A stretch of DNA of 64,000 bases, from contig CBDCCU010000010.1 of the NCBI GenBank assembly GCA_965214955.1, positions 124,001 through 188,000 on the forward strand. The letters are read 5' to 3'. The notes under the pieces were generated by a model, which was not told where the DNA came from, did no database searches, and saw only the letters and a list, made by a program, of their open reading frames with translations. Numbering within the stretch: the stretch's first letter is position 1; each line of letters opens with the position of its first letter. Position numbers and translations under genes: made by a program. The DNA is from Aliikangiella sp965214955. Its GTDB lineage: Bacteria > Pseudomonadota > Gammaproteobacteria > Enterobacterales > Kangiellaceae. This document shows, piece by piece, positions 35,737 to 44,800 of the stretch.

Positions 35737-35825
35737 TTTAAAAACCCTATCGTGTATGTTTAAAAACCACATCGTGAATATTTAAAAACCACATCGTGAA
35801 TATTTAAAAAATAATATCGTGAATG
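35737..35825. repeat. 22-nt tandem repeat copying the 3' end of the aspartate kinase gene
   Basis: Units of the form TTTAAAAACCACATCGTGAA start at 35737, 35759 and 35781. The fourth (35803-35825) is the coding end of the kinase gene (IHDIIF and stop). Each unit repeats the stop-codon region, so downstream copies carry their own TAA. Confidence 0.8.
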
Positions 35826-37144
35826 GCTTGAGCAACCCTTAGGCAATCTTCCTTTGCAACACAAAATGATGCTTTTTCTGAGCTAATATATTCTTTCTTT
35901 ATCAACTGACTAGAATCACTTTTTTTAATCTCACACAAAACCATTTGAGCTTTTCCAATTACGCTAATTAAAGCTAGCTGGTTAACAATTGTTGCATTAT
36001 CAGTCGCTAAAAAGCCAATCGCTTCATGTAGTTTATCGTTTGTTGGTTCGGGCTTATCACTGTTGCGGTACTGCCAATAACTCATAGACTGCTGTTTTGC
36101 TGTTGAACTGTTGAATACTTCAATTAAATCATAACCAAATTGCTCTAAAGGCTCTTGAATGCGAGTTAAAAGATCAGTTTGTGTTTGATCTGCTGAAATC
36201 TGCAATAAATTTGATTCAAATGAGATCCCCACAATAGCACGATCACTTGAAGTATTTGATATTATCGTTCCTGCTTGCTTTGGTTTAATGGTTGATTTAA
36301 TTTTAATGGGAATGTGAAATTTTTCTGCTGGTTTAACCGCTCTTGGGTGTAAAACTTTAGCGCCCAATTTAGTCATTAACTGTGCTTGTTGATAGCTTAA
36401 TTGCGAGATTGGTTGAGTGTTATTAATTTCTTTGGGGTTGCTACTAAAGATCCCTGCCACATCAGTCCAAATTTCAATTTTTTGAGCATTAAGCTTTGCG
36501 CCTAAATAGGCAGCACTGGTATCGGAACCCTCTCTACCCAATAAAACCGTTCTCTGTTGCTTGTCAGCGGCTATAAACCCTTGAGTGACAATAACTGAGT
36601 TATATTTTAATAAGGCTTCTTGAGTTGCAATATTGGGCTCATAATCGCATTGTGTTGAAGTAAAATGGTGCCAATTGTCTTCTTGGGTTTGAGAGGTTAG
36701 TAAATTTCTAGCATCTACCCACTGAGACTTTATCCCTAGTTGGTTTAAATAGTAATTACCAATAGTTGTTGATAAAAGCTCACCATAAGCTAATACCTGA
36801 GCATGACTCTGAGCGCTAATTCTTTTGGCTTGGTGAATATGTAAACAATGAGCACTTAGCTCTGTAAATAACCCGGTTATTTGCTGGTTAATTGATAAAC
36901 CTAAATCTGAAGCAAAACCTAAGTGTAATGATTGTAGTTGGTTAATCGCATTTTCATAAACACCAGCTAATGATTGATGCAAAAGTGCTTCAAGTAAATT
37001 AGAAACATTTTTTAATGCACTAAGCACTAATACCGGACGACGCTTTTTCAAAAGCTGTTTTTCAACTTGATTAGCAATGGTATTCCAGTGCTTAGGATCA
37101 CCTACGCTACTGCCACCAAATTTAAGAATGATCCAATCAGACAT
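35804..37144 (-). CDS. lysC: Aspartate kinase
   Basis: Phosphorylates aspartate in the first step of lysine, threonine and methionine synthesis. The 446-residue protein has the amino-acid kinase start ILKFGGSSVGDPKHW, the substrate loop LLGREGSDTSAAYLGAKLNA and WTDVAGIFSSNPKEI, then KLGAKVLHPRAVKPAEKFHI. A C-terminal ACT-type region (from about 305) should mediate feedback inhibition. It is monofunctional. I saw no lysine riboswitch upstream; instead an intact MITE lies 86 bp upstream of its start. The symbol lysC is by class; which amino acid inhibits it is unknown. Confidence 0.85.
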   Translation of the reverse strand: MSDWIILKFGGSSVGDPKHWNTIANQVEKQLLKKRRPVLVLSALKNVSNLLEALLHQSLAGVYENAINQLQSLHLGFASDLGLSINQQITGLFTELSAHCLHIHQAKRISAQSHAQVLAYGELLSTTIGNYYLNQLGIKSQWVDARNLLTSQTQEDNWHHFTSTQCDYEPNIATQEALLKYNSVIVTQGFIAADKQQRTVLLGREGSDTSAAYLGAKLNAQKIEIWTDVAGIFSSNPKEINNTQPISQLSYQQAQLMTKLGAKVLHPRAVKPAEKFHIPIKIKSTIKPKQAGTIISNTSSDRAIVGISFESNLLQISADQTQTDLLTRIQEPLEQFGYDLIEVFNSSTAKQQSMSYWQYRNSDKPEPTNDKLHEAIGFLATDNATIVNQLALISVIGKAQMVLCEIKKSDSSQLIKKEYISSEKASFCVAKEDCLRVAQAIHDIIF

Positions 37145-37229
37145 GCCAATTTAACTATTATTTAAATGCTAAAGTAATAATTTTACCGATTAGTTATGCT
37201 TTTAGCTATGGCTTGGTTATGATTGACAT

Positions 37230-37500
37230 AATATACCCATTCCCCTTCAAGATGCATTTTCAGTGTTCAGCCAAAAAAGCTTGAATAAGGCGCAGCTTGC
37301 AGGAAATGGCAAACCCTTTTCAAAAGCTACAAGGCAGTGCAAGCTTTTTTGGCTGAGCACCCGAAGGGCAAGACAGTAAACCAACCTCTTCTTCGTTATC
37401 AATGCTTGAATTAGAATGGCTAATCCTGCGCATTAATGCCTCAAATAGGATGGCTTACTGTCTTGCTGAAATATGCATCTTGAAGGAGAATGGGTATATT
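37230..37500. mobile_element. Intact 271-bp MITE with 28-bp terminal inverted repeats
   Basis: The left end (37230-37257, starting AATATACCCATTCCCCTTCA) and the right end (37473-37500) are inverted copies with one mismatch. Inside, GTGTTCAGCC plus AAAAAAGCTTG (37263-37283) is mirrored at 37340-37360 with one mismatch, and GACAGTAA near 37373 is mirrored by TTACTGTC near 37455. It has no coding capacity of its own. It lies between the divergent aspartate kinase and DnaJ-related genes and ends 18 bp before the ATG of the latter. Confidence 0.85.
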
Positions 37501-37518
37501 TCCACAATTAGGCTTATT

Positions 37519-38070
37519 ATGCTTCAGTTATTGCACAACACCATTTTAAAGTTTGGCGGTCAAACCAAAGAGTTTGAGTTAATGAGCTATTTGCAGAATC
37601 ATCATGCTGAGTTTTATTTACCACTAGGCGACAGTCCAAGCTTATTTAAAAAGCACTTTTGGCTATTTCATCATTTATATCTGCTGAATAAAAAACTCAA
37701 TGAGTCGGGTGAAAAGCTGTTTATTTCTGCATTAGATATTCGTTTAAGTAAAATTGATAACTCTACAATGTCATTAAGTGATGTTGATCCATTACAAGGC
37801 TTTTATCTTGATGATAAAAATCTACTGTTAACTGATGAAGAAATTGCTCAAATGCAACAAAAGTTTTGGCAAAAATATTTAGCACTTGATCAAAAAGCAG
37901 ATGCAATCAAAACGCTAGAGCTTACCAATGAAAGTAACTTGAGTTTAGATAAAGTGAAAACGCAGTTTAAAAAACTGGCAAAAAAGCATCACCCCGATAA
38001 AGGCGGAGATGCGAAAAAATTTAACCAAATCAAACAAGCTTTTGATAGCTTGTCACAAATTGTGAAATAA
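37519..38070 (+). CDS. DnaJ-related protein with C-terminal J domain
   Basis: An N-terminal DNAJ-related domain (MLQLLHNTILKFGGQTKEFE, FHHLYLLNKKLNESGEKLFI, DPLQGFYLDDKNLL) is followed by a C-terminal J domain with the HPD motif (KLAKKHHPDKGGDAKKFNQI), so it should stimulate the ATPase of a DnaK-type chaperone. The frame opens at 37402 inside the MITE, but ATG at 37519 gives the family N-terminus; only a weak AGG precedes it. The DUF1853 gene follows after 11 nt. Confidence 0.88.
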   Translation: MLQLLHNTILKFGGQTKEFELMSYLQNHHAEFYLPLGDSPSLFKKHFWLFHHLYLLNKKLNESGEKLFISALDIRLSKIDNSTMSLSDVDPLQGFYLDDKNLLLTDEEIAQMQQKFWQKYLALDQKADAIKTLELTNESNLSLDKVKTQFKKLAKKHHPDKGGDAKKFNQIKQAFDSLSQIVK

Positions 38071-38081
38071 AGAGAATTGCC

Positions 38082-39002
38082 TTGCTTAACTTAGATAATA
38101 AAAACTGGCTTGATAGAGTGATATTAGATATTGAGTGGATCTTTAATACCCAACCTTTAATGCAGCCAAAATACTTTCAGTTTTCTCATATCACAAACAT
38201 TAAAAGCTTATTAAACCGCTCGGACATTCAACAACAATTAATAGCACATTTACAGAATAAAAATCTAAAAATGCTAGGCACTTATTTTGAAGCCTTGTGG
38301 GAGTTTTGTTTAATAACCAGCGATAAAACTCAATTGTTAGGAAAAAATATTCAAGTGTTTGAAAATAACCAAACATTAGGCGAATTTGACTTTATTTATT
38401 TAGATAAATTACAGAATAAATACAAACACTTAGAAGTTGCCATTAAATATTATTTAGGTGTGCCTGAGCTTAATACTCAAACAGAACAGTCGAGTTTAAA
38501 TGCTTGGATTGGTCCGAATAAAAATGACAGTTTAGATAAAAAATTTCATAAACTCTTCCAGCATCAGTCTAAGCTATCTAAAGGAGAAGCGGCACAATTA
38601 AGGCTCGAAAAACTTGGTGTGCCGAGTGAGAAAGTTAGCTTGGTTGAGTCAGAAGTATGCTTGCTAGGCTATTTGTTTTACCCTTACGGGCAAACGCTTT
38701 CACCACCAATAAAAACCACTCAAAATCATAATAAAGGTGTTTGGCTCAGTTTAAGCCAGCTTAATGATTATCCTCATTCTTATTGGATGGTTATAGAAAA
38801 ACCTTTTTGGTTAAAGCAAGTTAATGTCAAAAAAAATCAACTCCAATCAACTGATGAAATAAAAGTAAAAATTCTTGAACGAATGCAGCAAAAACACTTG
38901 CCTGTGTTAGTGGCAAGTTTTGATTATGACTCAGCCAATAACATAGGTCAGTTTATTGAGCTAGTATTTGTTGTACCCGACGATTGGAATGGTAACTGGT
39001 AG
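38082..39002 (+). CDS. DUF1853 family protein
   Basis: A 306-residue cytoplasmic protein matching DUF1853: LKMLGTYFEALWEFCLITSD, GEFDFIYLDKLQNKYKHLEV, AIKYYLGVP. Function unknown; the pattern of conserved Glu/Asp/Lys (EFDF...EVAIKYY) recalls PD-(D/E)xK nuclease folds, but that is my inference. The start is TTG at 38082, with AGAGAA upstream; no nearby ATG fits. Probably co-transcribed with the DnaJ-related gene. Confidence 0.82.
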   Translation: MLNLDNKNWLDRVILDIEWIFNTQPLMQPKYFQFSHITNIKSLLNRSDIQQQLIAHLQNKNLKMLGTYFEALWEFCLITSDKTQLLGKNIQVFENNQTLGEFDFIYLDKLQNKYKHLEVAIKYYLGVPELNTQTEQSSLNAWIGPNKNDSLDKKFHKLFQHQSKLSKGEAAQLRLEKLGVPSEKVSLVESEVCLLGYLFYPYGQTLSPPIKTTQNHNKGVWLSLSQLNDYPHSYWMVIEKPFWLKQVNVKKNQLQSTDEIKVKILERMQQKHLPVLVASFDYDSANNIGQFIELVFVVPDDWNGNW

Positions 39003-39012
39003 TCTCTGTTTA

Positions 39013-39070
39013 AAAGTGCTTATTTAGTTTAAGAATACTTGTTTAATTTAAGAGTGCTTGTTTAAAAATA
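39013..39070. repeat. Imperfect 19-nt tandem repeat between DUF1853 and yaaA
   Basis: About three imperfect units of the type AGTGCTTRTTTARTTTAAG lie between the convergent DUF1853 and yaaA gene ends. Confidence 0.5.
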
Positions 39071-39075
39071 ACGGT

Positions 39076-39852
39076 TTAAGCCGGCTCGTCTCTTAAGAAA
39101 ACCCAATCGGTATCAGTACTCGATGCTTCATCAAAATAATAACCCGCCACATTAAATTTCTTAATTTTTTCAGGCTGCTCTATTTTATTTTCAATAATAT
39201 ATCTTGCCATTAAGCCGCGTGCTTTTTTAGCGTAAAAACTCACTATTTTATATTTACCGCTTTTAAAATCTTTAAATACTGGAGTGATAACTGTGTGGTT
39301 TAATAATTTAGCTTTTACCGCCTTAAAATATTCATTAGAGGCAAGATTGATTAAGGTTGAAGAAGATTGCTCCGCTAATAATTCATCAATTTTTTGATTG
39401 ATGGTTAGCCCCCAAAAATCATAGAGGTTTTTGCCCGCATTATTTTCAAATTTTGTACCCATTTCTAGGCGATAAGCTTGCATTAGGTCGAGCGGCTTGA
39501 GTAGTCCATAAAGCCCCGACAGTATTCTTAAATGGTTTTGCGCAAATTCAAAATCATTTTTGCTTAAGCTATCAAAGTCTAGCCCTTGATAAACATCACC
39601 TCTAAATGCAAACCCTGCTTGTTTAGCGTTATCTTGTGTAAACGGTGTTTTGAAAGATTGAAAACGGTCAAAATTAAGCGCGGCTAATTTGTCACTTAAT
39701 TTCATTAAACTGGCAATATCTTTAGGTTCAAGCACTTGAAGTTGATCGATAAGCTGTTGAGATTGCGCTAAAAACTCGGGTTGAGAATACTGTTTGGTTG
39801 CACTCGGTGATTCAAAGTCTAAGCTTTTAGCAGGTGAAATAACGGTGATCAT
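39076..39852 (-). CDS. yaaA: YaaA, peroxide stress response protein (DUF328)
   Basis: YaaA is a DNA-binding protein that limits damage by lowering free iron during peroxide stress in E. coli. Family signatures are MITVISPAKSLDFESPSATK, FRGDVYQGLDFDSLSKNDFE, ILSGLYGLLKPLDLMQAYRL EMGT and FYAKKARGLMARYI. The frame opens with TTG at 39882, but ATG at 39852 gives the conserved N-terminus. Monocistronic, divergent from the CoA-transferase gene. Confidence 0.94.
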   Translation of the reverse strand: MITVISPAKSLDFESPSATKQYSQPEFLAQSQQLIDQLQVLEPKDIASLMKLSDKLAALNFDRFQSFKTPFTQDNAKQAGFAFRGDVYQGLDFDSLSKNDFEFAQNHLRILSGLYGLLKPLDLMQAYRLEMGTKFENNAGKNLYDFWGLTINQKIDELLAEQSSSTLINLASNEYFKAVKAKLLNHTVITPVFKDFKSGKYKIVSFYAKKARGLMARYIIENKIEQPEKIKKFNVAGYYFDEASSTDTDWVFLRDEPA

Positions 39853-39985
39853 TTTAAACGGTTTAATCCTAATAAAAATCAATGCGAGCTATCATAGCAA
39901 ATTATTATTCTGCCAGCACAGCCTATTATCGAGATAAATAGTATGATGCTATGATAAGCAATATTTTCACTATTAGAGCAGGTTT

Positions 39986-41113
39986 GTGTCTTTATTAACC
40001 GGTATAAAAATTCTTGATCTCACCCGCATTTTAGCAGGGCCTTGGGCAACTCAATTATTAGCCGATTATGGCGCAGAAGTGATTAAAGTTGAGCAGCCAC
40101 AAAAAGGTGACGATACCCGCTATTGGGGGCCTCCTTGGGTTGATATTAATGGTGAAAAAGTGGCCTCTTATTTTGCTTGCGCTAATCGTGGTAAAAAAAG
40201 TGTTGCTGTTGATATAAAGTCAAAACAAGGTCAGTCGGCCATTCTTGAGCTTGTAAAAGAATGTGATGTGTTTATTGAAAACTTTAAGGTTGGTGATTTA
40301 GCGCGTTTTAGTTTGGATTATTCAAGCTTATCTAAAATAAACCCTAAACTGATTTATTGCTCTATTACTGGTTTTGGTCAAACAGGACCATTAGCCAAAG
40401 AGCCAGGTTTTGATGCCATGATCCAAGCCATGGGCGGGCTAATGAGCATTACGGGTCAACCCGATGATAAAAATGGCGAGCCAACCAAAGTTGGGGTGGC
40501 AGTTGCCGATTTAATCACAGGAATGTACGCCGCTAATAGTATTTTAGCCGCATACATAGGCGCACAAAAAACGGGCAAAGGGCAACATATTGATGTGAGC
40601 TTATTCGATTGCCAACTTGCCATGCTGGCAAATCAGGGGGCTAATTATTTAGCAACGAATAAAAACCCAACAAGACTAGGCAACGCCCACCCTAATATTG
40701 TTCCCTATCAAACATTTCAAACTCAAAATGGTCATATCATGATTGCGGTTGGAAACAATAAACAATTTGTTGCTTTATGTCGGGTGTTAAACCTTAATGA
40801 TTTAGCAGAAAAACCTGAATATTTAACCAATGAACAACGGGTAAAAAATAGACAACTGTTGATTGATAAGCTACAAGACACTATTCAAGCGTGGACAAGT
40901 CAGTCATTAACCAAGGCTTTAAAACAGGCCAATGTGCCTTGTAGCTTAGTCAATAATATCCAGCAAGCACTTAATCACCCACAAACCAAGGCACGAGGTT
41001 TAGTGAAGTCGATTAAGCAAGCTGATGGTGAGTTTAGATATATTGGCAATCCAATAAAGTTTTCGGATTTTGAATATACTGAAAATAAACTACCACCCAA
41101 ATTGCCCGATTAG
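39986..41113 (+). CDS. CaiB/BaiF-family (class III) CoA-transferase
   Basis: A 375-residue class III CoA-transferase. It has the N-terminal LTGIKILDLTRILAGPWATQ, LLADYGAEVIKVEQP, the RGKKSVAVDIKS block, NPKLIYCSITGFGQTGPLAK and PGFDAMIQAMGGLMSITG with the expected catalytic aspartate. It moves CoA between an acyl-CoA and a free acid; by overall look it is near the succinate-hydroxymethylglutarate CoA-transferase group, but the substrates are not determined. The start is GTG at 39986. Confidence 0.9.
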   Translation: MSLLTGIKILDLTRILAGPWATQLLADYGAEVIKVEQPQKGDDTRYWGPPWVDINGEKVASYFACANRGKKSVAVDIKSKQGQSAILELVKECDVFIENFKVGDLARFSLDYSSLSKINPKLIYCSITGFGQTGPLAKEPGFDAMIQAMGGLMSITGQPDDKNGEPTKVGVAVADLITGMYAANSILAAYIGAQKTGKGQHIDVSLFDCQLAMLANQGANYLATNKNPTRLGNAHPNIVPYQTFQTQNGHIMIAVGNNKQFVALCRVLNLNDLAEKPEYLTNEQRVKNRQLLIDKLQDTIQAWTSQSLTKALKQANVPCSLVNNIQQALNHPQTKARGLVKSIKQADGEFRYIGNPIKFSDFEYTENKLPPKLPD

Positions 41114-41125
41114 TCAAAGACAAAA

Positions 41126-41156
41126 AAAGACCACGATTAAGTGGTTTTAGTTTTTA
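41126..41156 (+). terminator. Probable rho-independent terminator of the CoA-transferase gene
   Basis: ACCAC and GTGGT form a short stem around GATTAA, with A-rich and T-rich arms (AAAAAAG before, TTTTAGTTTTT after). Confidence 0.55.
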
Positions 41157-41189
41157 TCCTGTGATTTATAGCAAGTGTATTAGCCAATT

Positions 41190-41735
41190 TTACACCTCAT
41201 ATATCGCTTTAACATGCCCATTTTTGCGGTTAAGTTTTACTCTAAACTCTCTATAACCATATCGGCTAGTTTTAAATACTAGCGTATATTTTAGTGATTT
41301 TCGGCTGGCTGAAATATTATCGGCTTCAACTAATCGAGCATTAGCTAAACCATATTGATATTTCACCTGATCAAGCGCTTGAGCCCAGTCGTTATAGTGA
41401 ACATTATAAGGTCTAAATGACTGGTAAAATTGTGAGTTGTTGGCTACTCTGCCTAGCACTCTACAACTACCACCGCCAAGCTCAATATAATACTGCTGAT
41501 CACGAGTGAATTTTCCATGCAATTTATGCCCCCAAGAATCACGGCATTTAAAAAGTTTAACATGAGGTTTATAAGTTACTTGGTTCCAGTTTGCACGATG
41601 TTTTCTGCTCACTTCGGCTTGCACTGATTTAGACTTAACCTGAATCTCAACACTGGTTTTTGCCAATGCTGTGTTAGCTGTTACTAATGAAAAAGCGATA
41701 GCGAATAACGGAAGTTTGTTGATAACTTTTTTCAT
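41190..41735 (-). CDS. Exported protein of unknown function
   Basis: A 181-residue protein with a signal peptide (about 1-25, LPLFAIAFSLVTANTALAK). The basic mature domain holds two cysteines (LFKCRDSW, GGSCRVLG) that may form a disulfide, plus many aromatic residues (YRPYNVHYNDWAQAL-type segments). No family recognised. It is preceded by a conventional upstream region and followed by a terminator-like stretch shared with the CoA-transferase gene. Confidence 0.65.
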   Translation of the reverse strand: MKKVINKLPLFAIAFSLVTANTALAKTSVEIQVKSKSVQAEVSRKHRANWNQVTYKPHVKLFKCRDSWGHKLHGKFTRDQQYYIELGGGSCRVLGRVANNSQFYQSFRPYNVHYNDWAQALDQVKYQYGLANARLVEADNISASRKSLKYTLVFKTSRYGYREFRVKLNRKNGHVKAIYEV

Positions 41736-41806
41736 TTTAAGCGACCTCGTTTGTGTTTGCTTAAGGTTATTATCGCAAAGTCGCCTGAATTGAAAATGAA
41801 TTAGAA

Positions 41807-41855
41807 TTACTAGTTACTAGTTGATAGTTGATAGTTGATAGTTGATAGTTGATAG
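41807..41855. repeat. Heptamer tandem repeat (two TTACTAG, five TTGATAG)
   Basis: Seven uninterrupted 7-nt units lie 8 bp past the stop codon of the mshQ-like gene. The related heptamer TTGCTAG is repeated four times at 16680-16707, also just past a gene end. Confidence 0.85.
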
Positions 41856-41863
41856 AGTTTAAT

Positions 41864-44800
41864 TTAGTTTCTCACTTCGCGCCAATAAATCACTCTGTCG
41901 CTACCGCGATAATAACCAAAGCTTAACAATGCCGAGGGAGGATCAATGGTATTGTCGCTGTCCCAATCAAACTGTAGCCAAGTGCGGCTTGATAAATCTA
42001 ACTCAACTAAAACCGAACCATAGTTGTTTTCACCTGGCGCATCAAACCAAAAACCATTGCCTAAACTGCTACTACCATTAACTAAGTTTTGTATGCTTGT
42101 TGGTGCAAATGTTGATGTTTCACCATCATTAAGATTATCGGTATATGAGCTGGCTAATAACGAGACATCGGTTTGGATATATTGAGTGCAAGTATCATCG
42201 GTGTTAAGTAGCCAATCAGAGCCGTTAAAATAATCAGTGTTGATTGGCATTTCAAGATCACTAAGCTCAGAGCCATAGCTGTCTATTAATCGGGCTCTAC
42301 CTAGCCTTACTTCAAAAATATTAGAGCTCACTGTCCCGCTAGTTGTATTATCTTCATCAGGATCGGTTGCGGTTAAATTAATGCTCAAATTGATAGGAGC
42401 TGCGAGAGTATTATGCTGATAATCTGCTGAATTAAAGGCATAATCACTAACACCATAAGAGCCAGCTTGATCAAAGTTTAAATTAATCGCAGTAGAATTA
42501 ACTCGACCTGTTGCATTGGCAGAAAGATCATCATCAAAAGGTTGTAGATCAAAATCGCTAGGCAAAATCTTAGCAAAAACACCACTATAGTTTTGAGTAA
42601 CAGAGCCACCAGTATTAAGCGCGGCAATAGTTCCTTGAATATCAAAAACTTGACCATTTCTGTCTAGTCCTGCATTCACACTATCCCAAAAGCCCATATA
42701 AGTAAAAGTGCCGCATTGATTGGTAATATCTTGAGGTGTAAGTAAAAAACTCGCTGGAATAAAGCGACCAATATTAGCGCGCACCCCATTTATATCTTCT
42801 GTTGTGCTCATAAAGTTTGAGGACAAAGCATTGAGTTGCAATATTCCAACTTCATCCCAAGATTGAGTAACCGTTGCAACTCCTTCTTGAGCAGTACCTG
42901 CGGCAGCAAACTCTGAAAAATCAACATTTGTATCTGCAATAATGCCATTAGAACGAGTAACCACTTGTGCCGTATTAGTAATGTCAACATTACCCGAAAT
43001 TAAGCTGATATTAGGTGTTGTATTATTATCACTTAAATCAGCGTTTATATCAGCTTGTCCATCATTGTCGGCATCATCAGCCAACTGCCAAATTACGCTA
43101 CTTAAAGTAGTATCAAAAGATTCACCAGCATCACGATAAATAGGTGAGTTTTCATCAGTTGCATCGGGTTCTCCATCAATCCCTATATGAAATGCAAATG
43201 GTCTAACAACAAAGGGAGAGATCCCTCCTATAATTTCATCAACATTACCAGTAGGCGGTTCACCTAAGTCAATTTCGTCTTTAGCATGAATACTAATTTC
43301 ACCTACATCATTATATTGCACACTAATGGTCGCAACACCATTACTAAAGTTTACCAATTGTGCACTTGAGACTGATTCTGAATTGGCAATATTAGTTGTA
43401 TCAACTTGTACCGAAGTTGTACTTGAGTTTGGTATGGAAAATTCTGACCAAAAATTTACCTGTTTGTCACCATTATATTCTTCAATGATCCCACATTCAT
43501 TATCAGAGGGTGTTTGCCCTGCGGCGGTTAAAGTAATATCAAAAGGTCGGCCTGCAATTTGGGTATTAATTGGGCTAGGCGAAAAAGTAAAACCAAAAGG
43601 TCTAAAAGTGATATTACCTTCTGAGTTGTCATCAGAGATAGAGCCTACAGCTGCATTAACATTAGTAACTTCGGCAACCGTATTTTGTAAATAAAGTACC
43701 ACAGCACCATTATCAGCGGCATTAAATTGATAGGTTGCTACGCCATTATTATCACCATTGGTATCAGTAAGCACTCCTTGTGCAGAATCGCTACTTGAGC
43801 CTGATTCATCATTAACATACCAATTACCATTATTAGTTGATAGTGAGAGATTAACTAACCCAGAATAGTCAGTTACTAAATTATTAGAAGCATCTTCTGC
43901 TCTTAAAGTGATAGCCTCGCGCAAACAATTAATTCCGCTACCATCATGAATAAAACGAAAGTGGTTAGTCACTGTAATACAAGCAGTGGATGACTCGTAA
44001 CTAATGGTTACATTGTCGATTAAGATAAACTCATTATTAGAGCGATAACCTTGGTTAATTCTAAGCCTTACTCTAAAATTTTCGCTGGCAAATGATGAAA
44101 TATCATAAGTAAAGGTATTATCAACATCGTTAATAAAGTTTTGTAATAAACTCCAACTAGCACCACCATTGCTAGAGACAGAAATATCAAACCTATCACC
44201 ATTTTCCAATGTGCCAGAGGTGTCTAAATCTACACTTAATGATGCTGTGGTAGCATCTGATAAATCGGCCTCTCTTTCTACTGATGGATCAGCATTTGGT
44301 CCCGACCTATTTGTCAAACCAAGATTATTATTAAATATGCCAACTCTTCCCGAGCCAACCAAGCCATCATCATCAGTTTCAATCCAATTGGTTGTCCAGT
44401 TTTGTGAGCCATCGTTATTTGCATAAGAAACCGTTGAAAAATTATCCCCAATAGTTTCATTCAATGAAGTAGACATTTGAAAAGTAACAGACTGATTAGG
44501 AAAAGTGCTTGATAAGGTATAATCAACACCAGTAGATAAACTAGTCGTTGTTAACTCAACGGTTGTCGCATTGATATAGGTTGCCCCTGTTACCGTGATA
44601 CCGTTATCAATAGAAAAGTTACTTGGATCATTGGCTCTTGATGGTGATACTGCTGCTGAAAAATTCACCATAACTATATTATCATTAGCACAATCAGATG
44701 ATGCTGAAGATAATGTAGGAAACTCTCTTATCCACAAAAGATCATTTGCATCACTAACAGAATTTGTATTAAAAGAAAACTCAGTAAAATCGGTATTATC

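Noticed and set aside
37145..37229. A lysine riboswitch upstream of the aspartate kinase gene
   Set aside because: Only about 86 bp separate the start from the MITE, and no conserved lysine-aptamer elements are visible.
37402..37518. A longer N-terminus of the DnaJ-related protein from 37402
   Set aside because: Those codons lie in the MITE and do not resemble the family; the family N-terminus begins at the ATG at 37519.
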